Assembly (NCBI GenBank): GCA_033085395.1
Contig: JANQBS010000572.1
Coordinates: 1-13,405 of the forward strand
Length of the DNA: 13,405 bases
Direction of reading: 5' to 3'
Origin: Xanthoparmelia taractica
Lineage: Eukaryota; Ascomycota; Lecanoromycetes; Lecanorales; Parmeliaceae
Positions 1-9,859 of this stretch are shown here, in pieces (positions within the stretch are counted from its first letter, which is position 1; the number at the start of each line of letters is the position of its first letter). The position numbers were made by a program, and so were the translations under genes. The notes under the pieces were generated by a model. It was given only the letters and a program-made list of their open reading frames with translations. It did not search any database and had not been told where the DNA came from.

Positions 1-410
1 AAACTTATAAATAATAAATATAATTTAATTTAATTTATAATTTAATAGAGATAATATTAGAATAAAGTTAATAATTAGAGTATAAAAAGATATGGGCGAA
101 GATAAGATCAGCTATAAACTATCGTAAGATGCGTACCTTCTTATCTATAGAATTAAATACTTTAGATAATATCAAATAAAGTCTTATAAGTATTTTATAA
201 TTTCATAAATATATTAGAATAAGATAACGATTTCGTAGTATCTCTAAAAGTTAGAATATTCTTTCTTATGTATTAAAGTAAGAATATTCTTTATTAGCAA
301 AAAGGAAATATAAAGTTATTATTAACTCGTGATTCTATTAATATAAAAGATAAGATCTCGCTACATTTTTTAAGTGAGACTTTACTATTCTTATTCTTAT
401 TATTAATTCT
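1..410 (-). pseudogene. Element A integrase, N-terminal part (cut by window start)
   Basis: The enzyme joins element DNA to the chromosome. The HHCC zinc domain lies at about 130-400. One His is kept (codon 270-268), the second is Tyr, and the Cys pair region reads Y-Y-L-K-Y where H-C-P-K-C is expected. The catalytic core begins near 110 with S-F-Y-T-L-I-I-N-F-I-L, equivalent to the usual F-H-T-L-T-[IL]-D-F-I-L. The first catalytic Asp is Asn at 69-67. The same frame is kept from reverse transcriptase onward. The rest of the core lies outside the window. Confidence 0.82.
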
Positions 411-679
411 TATTCGGCCGAGGCGAAAAATAGGAATTAATATCTATAGTAAAGAGATGCTTTCCTCGCACGAAAGGTAAAGAAGCTACGTTCTCGCTAA
501 GATAATTATTAATATCTAACTATATAAAAATTCTTTTTTAATAATTATCTTATTAATAGTCTTAAATGCATTTCTTATAAAATAAAGCACTTATTTCTAT
601 TAAACTTATAGTAAAAATATAAAGAGTATTCAACTTCGAATAATAATAAGATAGCGAATTATTCTTATTTAGACTTATA

Positions 680-1090
680 AGCCTTAATAGAGCATTAGAT
701 ATAATATGCTTTTTATTAGGCTTGTGAGAGACGGCTAGATTAAATTATCTTAAGAATTAAGTAGCTCGAATTAAACGAATATTTATCCGCATTATTAATG
801 TGATTAAGATAATCGAATTTTGCTTTATAATATTAATAATAATAGAATAATCGATCTATATTTTTATAGGATGCTTTAAAGATTCGATTATATATCTTAT
901 TTTCTTTAGATATTAAATTAGATTAGTAATCTTTAATTCGATAGATTAGTAATTTCTCTTTACTATAATTAAAAGTCTTAATAAAAAAAGAATAAACTTC
1001 GTCTCTATACGAGAAGATTATTTATTTTTACTTTTATCTACTTTAATATAAAAGATTATCGCCTCGAAATTAAACTCCTTTGAGATATTT
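680..1090 (-). pseudogene. Element A RNase H domain, dead
   Basis: This domain would remove the RNA strand during reverse transcription. The minus strand at about 975-880 reads K-R-N-Y-stop-S-I-E-L-K-I-T-N-L-I followed by K-K-I-R-Y-I-I-E-S. This corresponds to the fungal gypsy signature A-E-R-N-Y-W-P-T-E-L-E-[IV] with the downstream K-K-[IV]-R-H-[ML]-I-E-S; the Trp codon is now a stop and His is Tyr. The frame is shared with reverse transcriptase and integrase. Confidence 0.8.
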
Positions 1091-1279
1091 AAGTTAATAT
1101 ATAAAGTTCGAGTATTATTAAAATATATTAGAATCATTAACTGAAATAGTGCTTCTTAAAGAAGCTAGAAAGAAGTTAATTGCTTTTTTAATACTATAGA
1201 TAGCTTTATTCTAGAAGAGTGTTACTTTCTCTAGCGTTTAGCGTTCGATACTTCTTTAAGAAGTAGTATTTTAAGCTTC

Positions 1280-2150
1280 TATAAGGGCTATATTAACTAT
1301 ATATAAAAATAAACGTATTAATATAAGTAGTCGATTAATCTTAAGTAGTGTTTGAGTTCTCTTAAGATACTGAAATATAATAAATTTAAAATAGCTTTAA
1401 GCTTATCTTCTAATGAAATTAAGTCGAAGAAATTAATTTTTTTATTTAATAAATTAATATTCGAATATTTTAAAAAGACTTTTATAGAAGAAATAGTAAT
1501 ATTAAATTTTATAAAAAGCTTAAATAGCTAACGAAGATCTTATAAGTGCTATTAAAATATTCTAGCACTCATAATTATATTATTAACGTAGGCTTTTACG
1601 TTAAGAATATATCGCAAAATCTTATCGATTTGACGTTAAATATATATAATCGAATTTATATAACTTATAATTGAAATATTAAAAATTTTCTAATTCTTAT
1701 AACTTATAATAGTTTATATATAGCGATAGTTTGAATACACTCGTTATTAGTAAAAAAACGAAGTAGTATCGATTATTAAAATAAAATCATAATTAGTTAG
1801 CATCTTAATTATATTCTATTGAAGAGGCACTAAATAAGTATCTCGAAGTAATAAGTTATTTAAATCTCGAATATTAATTATTGATTTTTGCTTAATAATG
1901 TTATTAAATAGTATTTTTTATATAACAAATATCGAATAAAAGAAGAATATAAAATTCTTAATTTATTTAAGTCTTCTCTATTCGTATAGCTTATTAAAGA
2001 CTTTATTAATTACTTCTTAATCTCGTATATCTAAGAAATAGATTTTAACTTTTTCATTAATTTTGATTTATTAATTATTTCTAAGTGAAAGCTTTATTTA
2101 TTTCTCTTCTAGTATTTTAATAAAGCCGATATCTCGTTAGATCTATAAGA
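1280..2150 (-). pseudogene. Element A reverse transcriptase domain, dead
   Basis: This is the RNA-dependent DNA polymerase of the element. The palm motif Y-[I/V]-D-D reads A-Y-V-N-N-I-I-M-S-A-R at about 1593-1561, so both catalytic Asp codons (GAT) have become AAT. It aligns with B's palm motif at 8790 with an offset of exactly 7200 bp. The flanking region parallels B's but is more diverged than RIP alone would give. It is in frame with RNase H and integrase of A. The limits are estimated from B. Confidence 0.75.
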
Positions 2151-2569
2151 ATTCGTTAATTAGGTCGGCTAATATAGCTCTAGTCTATATATTCCCGAAA
2201 ATTATAATTTTATTTAATAGCTTAGTTTCTTTAGCTAGTAAGAAAGTTAATTAATTTAAGCTTAAGTTTATGCTTAAATTTATAACTATTTTTATTAAGA
2301 CGAATTTAGATTCGATATTAATTTAAAAGTAATTTTCGTAATTTATTTCGAGAATATTCTTAAGTCTTAATTTCCTTGAAATTTGAATAGATATATTAAA
2401 CTTATTTCGAATTAGAATTCTAATTATTATATAATTAATTAAATAAGCGAATATTATTAAATTTTATTTACACTGCTAACTTAAATAAGAAATCACGATC
2501 GTTAAATAGATTAATTTTCTTAATTAATAGAATTATCTCGCTATGCGAAGGCACGAAAATAAATAATTT

Positions 2570-2990
2570 AGCATAGATCTTTCTTCGTATAAATTCGCCT
2601 CGAGGCCGAGTAGTGATATTAATTATAGTGCTATAACTATCAATTCTTGCTTTCTTATTAGCTACATTGATAATAATTTCTTTAGGTCTAATAATGTTAT
2701 TTTTAATAAGTATTTTAATACGTAAGTTATCGATAATATATAATTCTCTACGTAGATATATAAATACTCTTCGACCTTAATTATTAATTTTAGAAAGATA
2801 GATATCTTGCGTAATATACTTCGAAGTCTCGTGCTTAAAAGTATTAATCTCACGCATTCGTAAAGATATTATTATCTTGAAGATAGCTATATTCGGATAT
2901 TGCTAAGAATATTATAATTTATCTATTAAGCTTATATTATATTCGATATTAGTATAAACTTTATTCTTCTAATTAGTAGAATCGAGTTTA
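2570..2990 (-). pseudogene. Element A aspartic protease domain, dead
   Basis: This is the retropepsin that would cleave Gag-Pol. In the minus-strand frame starting at 2857 the sequence has I-I-D-N-L-R-I-K-I-L-I-K-N-N-I-I, then I-I-I-N-V-A-N-K-K-A-R-I-D-S, then T-T-R-P-R-G. This matches the C-terminal half of fungal gypsy proteases, where the usual motif is L-I-G-N-D-I-L-G-P. The active-site triplet Asp-Thr-Gly appears at 2950-2942 as Asn-Ile-Glu, all explicable by G/A and C/T changes. The frame agrees with gag. Confidence 0.78.
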
Positions 2991-3540
2991 ATCTTAATTA
3001 TAATATAAGTTTAATTTTAAAAGATAAAATTATTTCTTAAATTTTAATTAGAAGCAATAAACTTAATAATTTTTAACTACTTATTAATAAAAGACTTTAT
3101 AAATTATTTATTAGCGGAGTTAGAAGAATTAGAAGACTTTATTAATATTACTTCGTTGATATAAATATGCTTCTTAGAATAAATATATAAATGCTTATAT
3201 AATTTAATCTTAAATAAGAAGAATTCCTAGCAATTTCGATAATAGATTTCAATCTTTATAAAGTCAGTAAATTAATTATTAAGCTATATAAAAAGCTTAG
3301 GCTTATACTTAGAATTAGCATAATATATCTTATTCTTATATTAATCTTCGTCTATAAAATAAGAGTATTTAATATTAGTATTTTCTTTCTAATAATCCGA
3401 ACTTTAAGCTTATTTATTATACTCTAATTTAATATTTTCTTTAATAATAGAGATTTAATAAATAACTACTTTTGAACGATTTATAGCATTAAATTAAGAT
3501 CTTTAATTGCTTTATTAAAAGTCTTAGATTAATTTTAGAG
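2990..3540 (-). pseudogene. Element A Gag tail/protease linker
   Basis: This is a degraded coding stretch in the frame of A's gag and protease. It links the Gln-rich Gag tail to the protease. Lys/Asn/Ile-rich residues and stops are seen throughout, and no separate domain could be named. Confidence 0.5.
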
Positions 3541-5140
3541 GAAAATTTTATTGAAAATCTTAAGTTAGCCTTAAAGAAAACTACGGTTACTAATTATCAA
3601 ATAAAGGTTGATTCGAGATCGAATTTAATACGTTTGAAGCGGCGATTTATAGAGACTAACGAGGCATTTATTAAGCGTTTTGCTACGGGTTTAAATAAGT
3701 ATTTTAATTACTATATTAACGAGAAAATAACTAAGTTAATTAAGCGTTTTGACTCTTATATTAATTATTAAGCTAACGAAAAAACTAAAAGTAAGATCGC
3801 TAATATTAATTATTAAGACCCGTACTTTGAGGCCGAGATTATTAAGAGAATTATTATTATGCACGAGATGGATACTAATTAGAAATACCTCTATTGCTAT
3901 TACTCTAATTTGAACAATTTTGAGAAGATCTCGTAAAAAACTTATATATTCTCAAATTATATTTATTTGCATAGATTTATTAATTATGTTTGAGGTTATT
4001 TATTTTCTTAAGAAAATTATGCAAGGTAGTTCGATTCTTTAGCCTTTTTAAGTTACTATAGATTATATTAAGCTAATTTTTAACGCTAGTTAAGTCGATA
4101 TCTTTCGAAGCACATAAGATCTTTTATACGTATTTCCGAGACTTTCTCTTGCTATTAGCATTTCTTAAGATATATCTTTTCTTTAATAACGAATTAATTA
4201 CTATATTAATAGATGCTTTAAATCGTTCGACTAGTATTCTTTCTCACTTATCTAGTTTATTCTCTAACTTTATAAGACGCTTATTATTATTAAAAAGCTT
4301 ACTTAATTATTATTTTAAAGTAGAACCCTTAAAGTATATTTAGAGATTTATACGAACGAGCTTATTATTCTTAATGCTAGCTACGTCACGAGCATACTTT
4401 AAAAATAAATATATATCTCGAAAGTAGATCTCTTTTGATATATACTTTATTAAAAAAGCATCGAAAGTCACCGACTTATTCTTATATATCGAATTAAAAA
4501 ATCTTATATTACTAGCATTTCATTTACTAATTAATGTAGTTTCTACTATAATTTTAACGCTATTCTATTTTAGCGGTCCTCGTTTATTAGACGATTTAGA
4601 TACGTTACGTAGAAGATCTTATAGAGTAATTTATTATTGCTATAAAAAGCTAGTATTCTATTAATTAATCTTATTATTTCTAGCTATATTAAAGTTACTT
4701 AAAATATTTTTAGAAGTAAAATTTGTATTTAAGTTTAAAGTAGAATTTAATATAGAGTTCGAATTAATTAAAATACTAGAATTAGAGTTAATAATAAAAA
4801 GATTTTTAATAGAATTTTCTAAGGGCGAAGAACGAGGTGTATCGTCGATAGAAGGCGATTCTCTTAGTCTTTTTATTAATTAAATATTAGTCTTAAATCT
4901 AGTTAAAGTAGTCTTAAAAATTAATCGATTAGGGACTTAGTTAATAGATTAGTTTAGTGCTTCAATAGATATAGAATAAGCTCTTATATATACGTTACGA
5001 GCTAATATAGTTATTTCTTTTGCGATCTCTAAAGACCTAAAATTGATCTTAACGATATCGATAATAAATTACTTAATATCGTCGAAGATAAGATTAATAA
5101 AGGCGTGCTCGAAGTGGAGAAATTCGTCTATTTAAAAAAT
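3540..5140 (-). pseudogene. Element A gag (capsid/nucleocapsid) pseudogene
   Basis: Gag is the structural protein that packages the element RNA. The minus-strand frame reads from about I-D-E-F-L-H-F-E at 5130 to the Gln-rich tail. The recognisable capsid core lies about 4080-4460, including E-I-Y-F-R-D-I-Y-L-F-L-K and E-R-F-K-A-S. This resembles the fungal gypsy Gag core, in which a 'YFRD.LFVERAKD' segment is followed by 'ERFK.P' and 'ERYTL'. The tail at about 3560-3890 shows many TAA/TAG codons where Gln is expected. Gag is in frame with the protease downstream. No intact CCHC zinc knuckle was found. Confidence 0.75.
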
Positions 5141-5179
5141 TAAAATAATAATATCTTAAGAGATAGAATTTAAAGTTAA

Positions 5180-5305
5180 CGGAGTTAGAATAATAATAAT
5201 CTTCTTAATAACGAAGAGAGATCGAATTTAGAGCTAATAGAGTTAAAATAATAATAATCTTCTTAATAACGAAAATAGAATAATAGTAGTCTTCTTAATA
5301 ATAGA
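5180..5305. repeat. Imperfect tandem repeats near the 5' end of A's gag
   Basis: The unit AATAATAATCTTCTTAATAA recurs with its CTTCTTAATA cores at 5201, 5259 and 5291 (spacings 58 and 32), and GAGTTAGA/GAGTTAAA precedes the first two. On the minus strand it would code for a low-complexity Gag segment or lie just upstream of Gag. The 58-bp spacing is not a multiple of three, so repeats here would change frame. Confidence 0.6.
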
Positions 5306-5414
5306 GAGATAGTATTATATTAATAAGAAAGATATTTTATTAATATAAAGATACATATAATTAAATAGTATAGTATTTCCTTTCTTTTATAGTAAAGATA
5401 GTAAGGTGAGTAAT

Positions 5415-5603
5415 TTAAAAGAGACGGCAACGTGCTTGAAATAATAGTAATAGTCTATTATAGTAGCAATATAGCGATGATAGTGATGATAGTGAGTCTG
5501 GTTTGATGAGTTTGGGAACGAAATCTATGAGATTCCGATCGTCCGGGTGAGAATTCCGATGATTTTGTATGCGAATCTTACCAGATAGAATGTAGTTCTC
5601 CAC
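5415..5603 (-). CDS. Small intact reading frame in the leader of element A, unrecognised
   Basis: A 62-codon frame starts ATG at 5603 and begins M-E-N-Y-I-L-S-G-K. It is charged and polar in its first half, has a Leu/Ser-rich middle (D-S-L-S-S-L-S-S-L) and ends at a stop at 5415-5417. It lies 102 bp inside A's LTR, in the least RIP-damaged part of the window. It is out of frame with the recognisable gag (codon starts modulo 3 are 2 versus 1). It could be the true Gag N-terminus of A cut off by a later frameshift, a short upstream frame, or chance. I do not recognise a domain. Confidence 0.3.
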   Translation of the reverse strand: MENYILSGKIRIQNHRNSHPDDRNLIDFVPKLIKPDSLSSLSSLYCYYNRLLLLFQARCRLF

Positions 5604-5685
5604 GGAGAAGGGTTATTTCAACGAATATAATAAGTACTAATTAAGCAATAATGGAGGATCTCCTAAAATAGTCAAAAACAGCTAT

Positions 5686-5704
5686 TTGAGCGTTGCTATT
5701 ATAC
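5686..5704 (-). promoter_or_regulatory. Primer-binding-site region of element A
   Basis: It lies next to the inner edge of A's 5' LTR and is the less mutated copy of the segment shared with 12684-12702. The minus strand reads ATAATAGCAACGCTC and again has no TGG at the start. The surroundings keep TpG and CpA, so RIP is unlikely to have removed it here. Confidence 0.6.
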
Positions 5705-5787
5705 TATAACAGCAAATGAGTGTAAGATTAGTTGGGTGTGTAAGTCTTAATTATTCTAAGTTGGAAAATTCTATCTAAGTCAGCCAG
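5705..5787 (-). repeat. 5' LTR of element A, inner part
   Basis: The boundary at 5705 is set by the primer-binding-site segment 5686-5704, which has the same position relative to this LTR as 12684-12702 has to B's LTR. The piece is little mutated and ends at B's insertion point. Joined to 12864-12923 it makes an LTR of about 143 bp. Its inner end reads TATAACA, perhaps from TGTAACA. No second copy is in the window, so the limits are inferred. Confidence 0.6.
5783..5787. repeat. Target site duplication of B, left copy (GCCAG)
   Basis: The five bases directly outside the 3' LTR of B equal the five outside the 5' LTR at 12859-12863. Five-bp duplications are usual for Ty3/gypsy integrases. Both copies lie in barely mutated DNA. 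Confidence 0.9.
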
Positions 5788-5943
5788 TGTCATGGAAAAG
5801 ATCTGGGATTTGATGATTGAAAAGTCTAAGAAATTCTAAGGGCCGCAGTGACGAAGATCTACTAGGAAACTAATACAAATTTGACCTAGCCTCCCCAATC
5901 TTTCCGAAATAACTTTTATATAGACATATAGAAAATTGTAACA
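5788..5943 (-). repeat. 3' LTR of element B (156 bp)
   Basis: It pairs base for base in length with 12703-12858. I count about 22 differences, of which all but one are transitions, so they are mostly RIP and not drift. The outer end (TGTCAT on the plus strand at 5788) is intact. The inner end is damaged (TGTAACA where the 5' LTR has CGTGACA). The central stretch around 5840-5905 is nearly unmutated and identical in most positions. Confidence 0.93.
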
Positions 5944-6274
5944 ATATTTCATAACAATAAGAAAAAAACAAGCGATCTCGCTTAATATCAGCGAAGTCGT
6001 ATTGACGGCAAACTACTAGAAAACTAATGGTAGTAAGGTTATATTAGCGACTAGAAGTATATAGTGTAGGTAGTTAGAATATCATAATAACAATAACACT
6101 ATTAACTAATATCTCTCTTTAATAATCACATTAACGCTATTAAGTAAAGGGAAATAATTCTCAATTAATAATACTTGTTGAATTATTTGAATATAGCGAT
6201 AAGATAATAAGTGTAGTATAAGTGCTATAAGAATTTCATATGCGGCTTATAAAACGTAAGTCAAACGATATTAG
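5944..6274 (-). other. 3' untranslated region of element B
   Basis: This is the 331 bp between the chromodomain and the 3' LTR. I see no coding frame. A polypurine tract would be expected on the minus strand just next to 5943, but the bases there (plus strand ATATTTCATAAC) are not a convincing one. RIP cannot create or fully erase such a tract, so it may be short or displaced. Confidence 0.6.
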
Positions 6275-6480
6275 CAGTAGCGATTATATACTTATATTGA
6301 CGTACTAAGTTATTAGAGTTCGTAAGATCTTTAACGTTATATTACTAATTATATTTAGACTTATATCTCAATTATCTAATAAGATACTACGTGATATAAT
6401 CTCTACCTTTTCGAATAACTCGCTTATTAAGAATTCGCTCTACTTTTCAGAACTTATACTTATTAATATTCTTTTTTATA
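6275..6480 (-). pseudogene. Element B chromodomain, degraded
   Basis: Downstream of the integrase the frame reads K-V-E-R-I-L-N-K-R-V-I-R-K-G-R-D-Y, then Y-L-I-R-stop-L-R-Y, then Y-N-V-K-D-L-T-N-S-N-N-L-V. This fits a chromovirus chromodomain (E-V-E-R-I-L, Y-L-[IV]-[RK]-W-x-G-Y, then W-[YE]-x-x-x-x-L). The Trp of the Y-L-I-R-W box is a stop. In active chromoviruses this domain ties the integrase to modified histones and directs insertion to heterochromatin; that role is inferred here. Confidence 0.75.
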
Positions 6481-6569
6481 TATACATTATTAGACTAATT
6501 AGAGATAAGACGACTATACGAGTTAGAGTTAGAAGTAGAGATAGACTTTAATTATATAATATTAAAGAT

Positions 6570-7770
6570 CGAATATATATTTCAATGCCCTAAAATAGCT
6601 AATTTATAGATCTATTTATCGACTTTCTATAATATTTCGAATAAATTAATATACTACTAAGATAGCTTAATAATAATAATAGTAGTAATAATAATAGAGA
6701 TAAAATAGTCTTTATGTAGTCGTAAATAAGCTTAATCGCTCTACTTAAGAAATATTAATTAATGCTTTCTATTATAGTGATATTTTTAATTTATCTAAGC
6801 GAATAAGATAGTATTAGTTATCTGAATATGAATAACGATAGATTATAATAGAGATATATTTCTAAGTAGATTAAATGATCTATTAGTTGAAATTCGTAAG
6901 TTAATTCGTTAAGAGTTTTATTAATTGTAATTAAGATCGAGTTATTAAGTAGAGCTTATATTCGCGAGAGAACTAATGATTAGAGAGCGGGATTTTGCAT
7001 AATATATAGATAGAATCGTAGTGCTATCTCCGCTATTTAATTAGTTCTTTCGCTACTTTTATTTATCTAAGAATAATAGATAATCAAATAAAGCAAGTTT
7101 ACTTCGAGCTTCTTAAATAGCTTCGATTAAAGCTTAAAAAAAAACTTTTTATTACGATTCGTGAGTAAAACTCTTGAGATTTCTTAATTTATAATATTAA
7201 GTTTATTAAGTAATGTAGCAGTCTATTAAGCGATAGAATAGTTCTTTTTCTTAGATACGAAAGTTATTTTTTTTATAAATTTATCTATTATAAAAAGAAT
7301 AATATTAAATTTTTTATTTATTAATTTTAAAAGTACTAGAATATAATTTAGAGTAAGTGTATAAAATAATACTAACGATAACTCGATTGACTGTAGAAAG
7401 TTATATAAGCGATATCGGCGTATCTAGAGAATAAGGCATTGAGAATAGAATTTAATGTACTGTCGGAGATGTTTAATTAATTTATATATATATTAGATAT
7501 TCGAAATTCTCTTATAAGATCTCTTAAATCTCAAATAACTATCTTTATAAGCTATTTCAAGAACGATTTTAATTATACTTTAAGATATATAAAGACGCTA
7601 CACGTCGGTGAGCTTATTAATATAAAAGAAAAGATTTTAATACTTCTATATAGTGTCTTTTATATATCTATCACGAATGAAAGAAAGATTAATAACGTTC
7701 TCGTTGATATTCTTATTCTTAGCTATTAAGACGGAGATTCTAATATAAAATAAGTCTATTTATAATTATT
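6570..7770 (-). pseudogene. Element B integrase, dead and frameshifted
   Basis: The HHCC domain at 7430-7620 has the zinc-binding His positions changed to Tyr (A-Y-K-D-S-Y-L-R-F) and one Cys left (codon at 7438). The core at 6960-7430 has T-L-T-L-N-Y-I-L with the first Asp as Asn (7348-7346), L-L-T-N-R-N with the second Asp as Asn (7159-7157) and S-S-E-R-T-N with the catalytic Glu kept (7051-7049). The C-terminal part holds A-Y-L-R-L-H-K-D-Y near 6725 and Y-K-L-A-I near 6605. The frame changes near 7765 (before the zinc domain) and again near 6860, each by an indel of unknown size. Confidence 0.9.
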
Positions 7771-7869
7771 TTCGAGGCCTTTAAGAAATATAGAACTTAT
7801 TTCTATAAGCGTAATAGTGAAGAGAGTATTTAGCTTATTATGCTTATTAGAAAGGAGTGTATTATTAGC

Positions 7870-8290
7870 ACTTATAAGCCTTAAAAGTATATCGAGAACG
7901 ATATACTCTTTTTTAGACTTATATCGAATATTAAGATAAAATTATTTAAGAAATTAAAAAGCTCTAATAAGATAAACGTTTATTCTTATAATAGAATTTA
8001 TTAAGGTAATCGATAATTATCTTATAATATTTAGAATAATAGAATAATCTATTTGAATAATAATAATATGCTTCGAAGAGTTTATTAGATGTCTTATTTT
8101 CTTAAGTATTTAGACGAAGTCTATTACTTCTAGCTCTATTAATTAATAGTTCTTCTTAGCTTAAGTTAGGTCTCGAGAAAAAAATATAATTATTTAAATT
8201 ATAATACGAAGAGATTATTTCGAGTTAGAATTAATTTCTTCGTTAATATAAAAAACTTATACTTCGAAATCGAATTCTTTTAAAGTATTT
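7870..8290 (-). pseudogene. Element B RNase H domain, dead
   Basis: The minus strand reads F-F-S-R-D-L-T-stop-A-K-K-N-Y-stop-L-I-E-L-E-V, then K-K-I-R-H-L-I-N-S-S-K and I-Q-I-D-Y-S, then L-I-S-A-N-N-T near the end. These match the fungal gypsy RNase H/connection signatures L-T-P-A-E-x-N-Y-W-P-T-E-L-E-V, K-K-I-R-H-L-I-E-S-S-K, Y-T-D-H and the D-A-L-S-R-L end motif (here D-I-L-L-R-L at about 7893). This was the clearest diagnostic for the family. Confidence 0.9.
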
Positions 8291-8479
8291 AAATTTATTT
8301 AAATTAATCTATTAAGATCGTAATAAATAAGTATAAAAGATTAAGATAATATTACTTATAGACTATTAAAATTAATCTTCTTCGTCTTATTTAATAAAGA
8401 TAATTTAAAGCGTAAAGAATACGCATAGCGAGGATTATCTTTTAACGAAGCTTCTTTTAAAAGCCTTATCTTAAGATTC

Positions 8480-9340
8480 TATAAAGATATTATAAGCTAT
8501 ATATAATAATAGATCGAGTTACGAAGATAGTCTATAAGATTAAGATAATGCTCTAAATCTTTAAGAGTTACGAAGTAATTTAGCTTAATAATTACTTTAA
8601 GTTTATTATCTATAGTAATTATTCTTAAAGAATTAATATATCGGTTAAGTAGATTTATATTTAAATATCTTAAAAAGATTTTTTTAGAGATAATTAAAAT
8701 ATTATGCTTAATTAGAAGTTAAAAAAGTCTTTTTAAGTGATAGATATGCTTAGAGAAACTTCTAAAATTAACGATAATATTATTAATATAGACTTATGCG
8801 AAGTCCTTAAGAGCTCTTAGAATATAATTAATTCTTCTTTATACGTAGATAATTAAATTTATATATTCTATAATTAAAACATTAAATATTTCCTATTCTC
8901 GATATATAACTATTATAAGTATATATCGAAAATTGAGATATATAAAATATTAATAGAAGAATAATACTATATTTAGCACTATTAAATAAGTGTAATTAAG
9001 TAGCTTCGAGATAATATTAGATTGAAGAGATATAAAATAGACGTCTAATATAATAAGATCGTTTAGATCTTAAATATTAATTATTACTTTATCCTTTCTT
9101 TTATTATTTAATAAAGTTTTTTAAATAACGAAGATAAAATAGCTAAATGAAGTTAACTACTTGATATACTTTAGACGATCTTGCTGCTATAAAGTATCAA
9201 AGATTTTATTAATTATTATCTTATCTATTAGTCTGAGAGAATATATCTTTACTCTCTTATTATTAGATAATCTTAATTACTAATTATCTCGAAGAGAAAG
9301 CTTTATTTATTTATTTTATAATACTTTAATAAAATCTTTA
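8480..9340 (-). pseudogene. Element B reverse transcriptase domain, dead
   Basis: Conserved blocks appear in order. I-F-D-T-L-stop-Q-Q-D-R-L is at about 9215-9180. T-S-F-S-Y-F-I-F-V-I with K-T-L-L-N-N-K-R-K-D-K is at about 9160-9090. N-I-stop-D-L-N-D-L-I-I-L-D-V-Y follows and corresponds to D-I-R-x-L-N-x-x-x-x-P-D-x-Y. L-N-I-V-L-F-F-Y-stop is at about 8975 for L-D-A-A-S-F-F-Y-Q. The palm motif V-Y-I-N-N-I-I-V is at 8793. The first catalytic Asp (8973-8971) and both Asp of Y-I-D-D (8784-8779) are Asn. It is in frame with protease and RNase H. Confidence 0.9.
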
Positions 9341-9859
9341 TTCTTTTATAATAATAAAAACTTATCGACTAAGTTAGTTAATTGTTACTTTTCTAGCTTA
9401 TTCTTATAAATTATTATATTGTTAAAAAACTTTAATTCTATATTCTCGAAATTAATAAGAATTTTACTCTTAATATAATTAATTAGAGATATAAAGCTAT
9501 TAGCTAGACTTATTAATATAATAATCGCAAAAGTAACTACTTTCTTTACTTAATTCGATAATTTCGAGTGCTTTTTAAGCTTAATTAAAGGCACTTCTAT
9601 AGCAAAAGAGACGTTTTCATAATCGACTTCTTATAGTATTTTTAAATATAATTTCTTAGAAATTTGCATAGTATAATTAGTCTTATTTTTAACTATCACA
9701 TCGATAATATTATTATTAATTATATAAGTATATATAATTAAATTATGCTACTTTATGAATTTGAAAATAAAGTCTTTATTAGATAGATTCTTAAGTATAA
9801 TAATAGATAGAATTTACTAAGCTCTTAATGTAATAGTAAGTACTTTTTATACTCGAATT

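Larger units (their letters stand above)
1..5787 (-). mobile_element. Element A: degraded Ty3/gypsy LTR retrotransposon (partial, split by B)
   Basis: Read on the minus strand, A runs from its 5' LTR (5705-5787, continued at 12864-12923) through leader, gag, Gln-rich Gag tail, protease, reverse transcriptase, RNase H and into the integrase core, which is cut by the start of the window. Domain order and spacing match element B with an offset of about 7.2 kb (palm motif 7200, protease active site 7280). The proteins have diverged well beyond RIP differences, so A is a separate family. Gag and protease share one frame. Reverse transcriptase, RNase H and integrase share another, so a frame change lies between about 1600 and 2570. 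It may be an ancestral frameshift site or a later indel. The 3' end and 3' LTR lie outside the window. Confidence 0.88.

Noticed and set aside
2662..2853. Minus-strand reading frame of 63 codons as a gene
   Set aside because: The protease homology runs in another frame over the same bases (codon start 2857). This frame only happens to lack stops.
3640..3900. Plus-strand Gln-rich reading in this interval
   Set aside because: The minus strand gives the Gln-rich Gag tail in frame with gag and protease, as in element B. The plus-strand pattern has no such support.
4149..4343. Plus-strand reading frame of 64 codons, Leu-rich and membrane-like
   Set aside because: It lies antisense to the Gag core of A, where the minus strand shows conserved Gag motifs.
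5788..5943. This LTR as the 5' LTR of element A
   Set aside because: It pairs exactly in length with 12703-12858 and is bounded by GCCAG on the outside, so it is B's 3' LTR. A's own LTR is the split sequence next to it.
8820..8870. Plus-strand Y-V-D-N motif taken first as a Ty1/copia reverse transcriptase
   Set aside because: It has no conserved surroundings on the plus strand. The minus strand at the same place carries the true gypsy palm motif with consistent flanking blocks.
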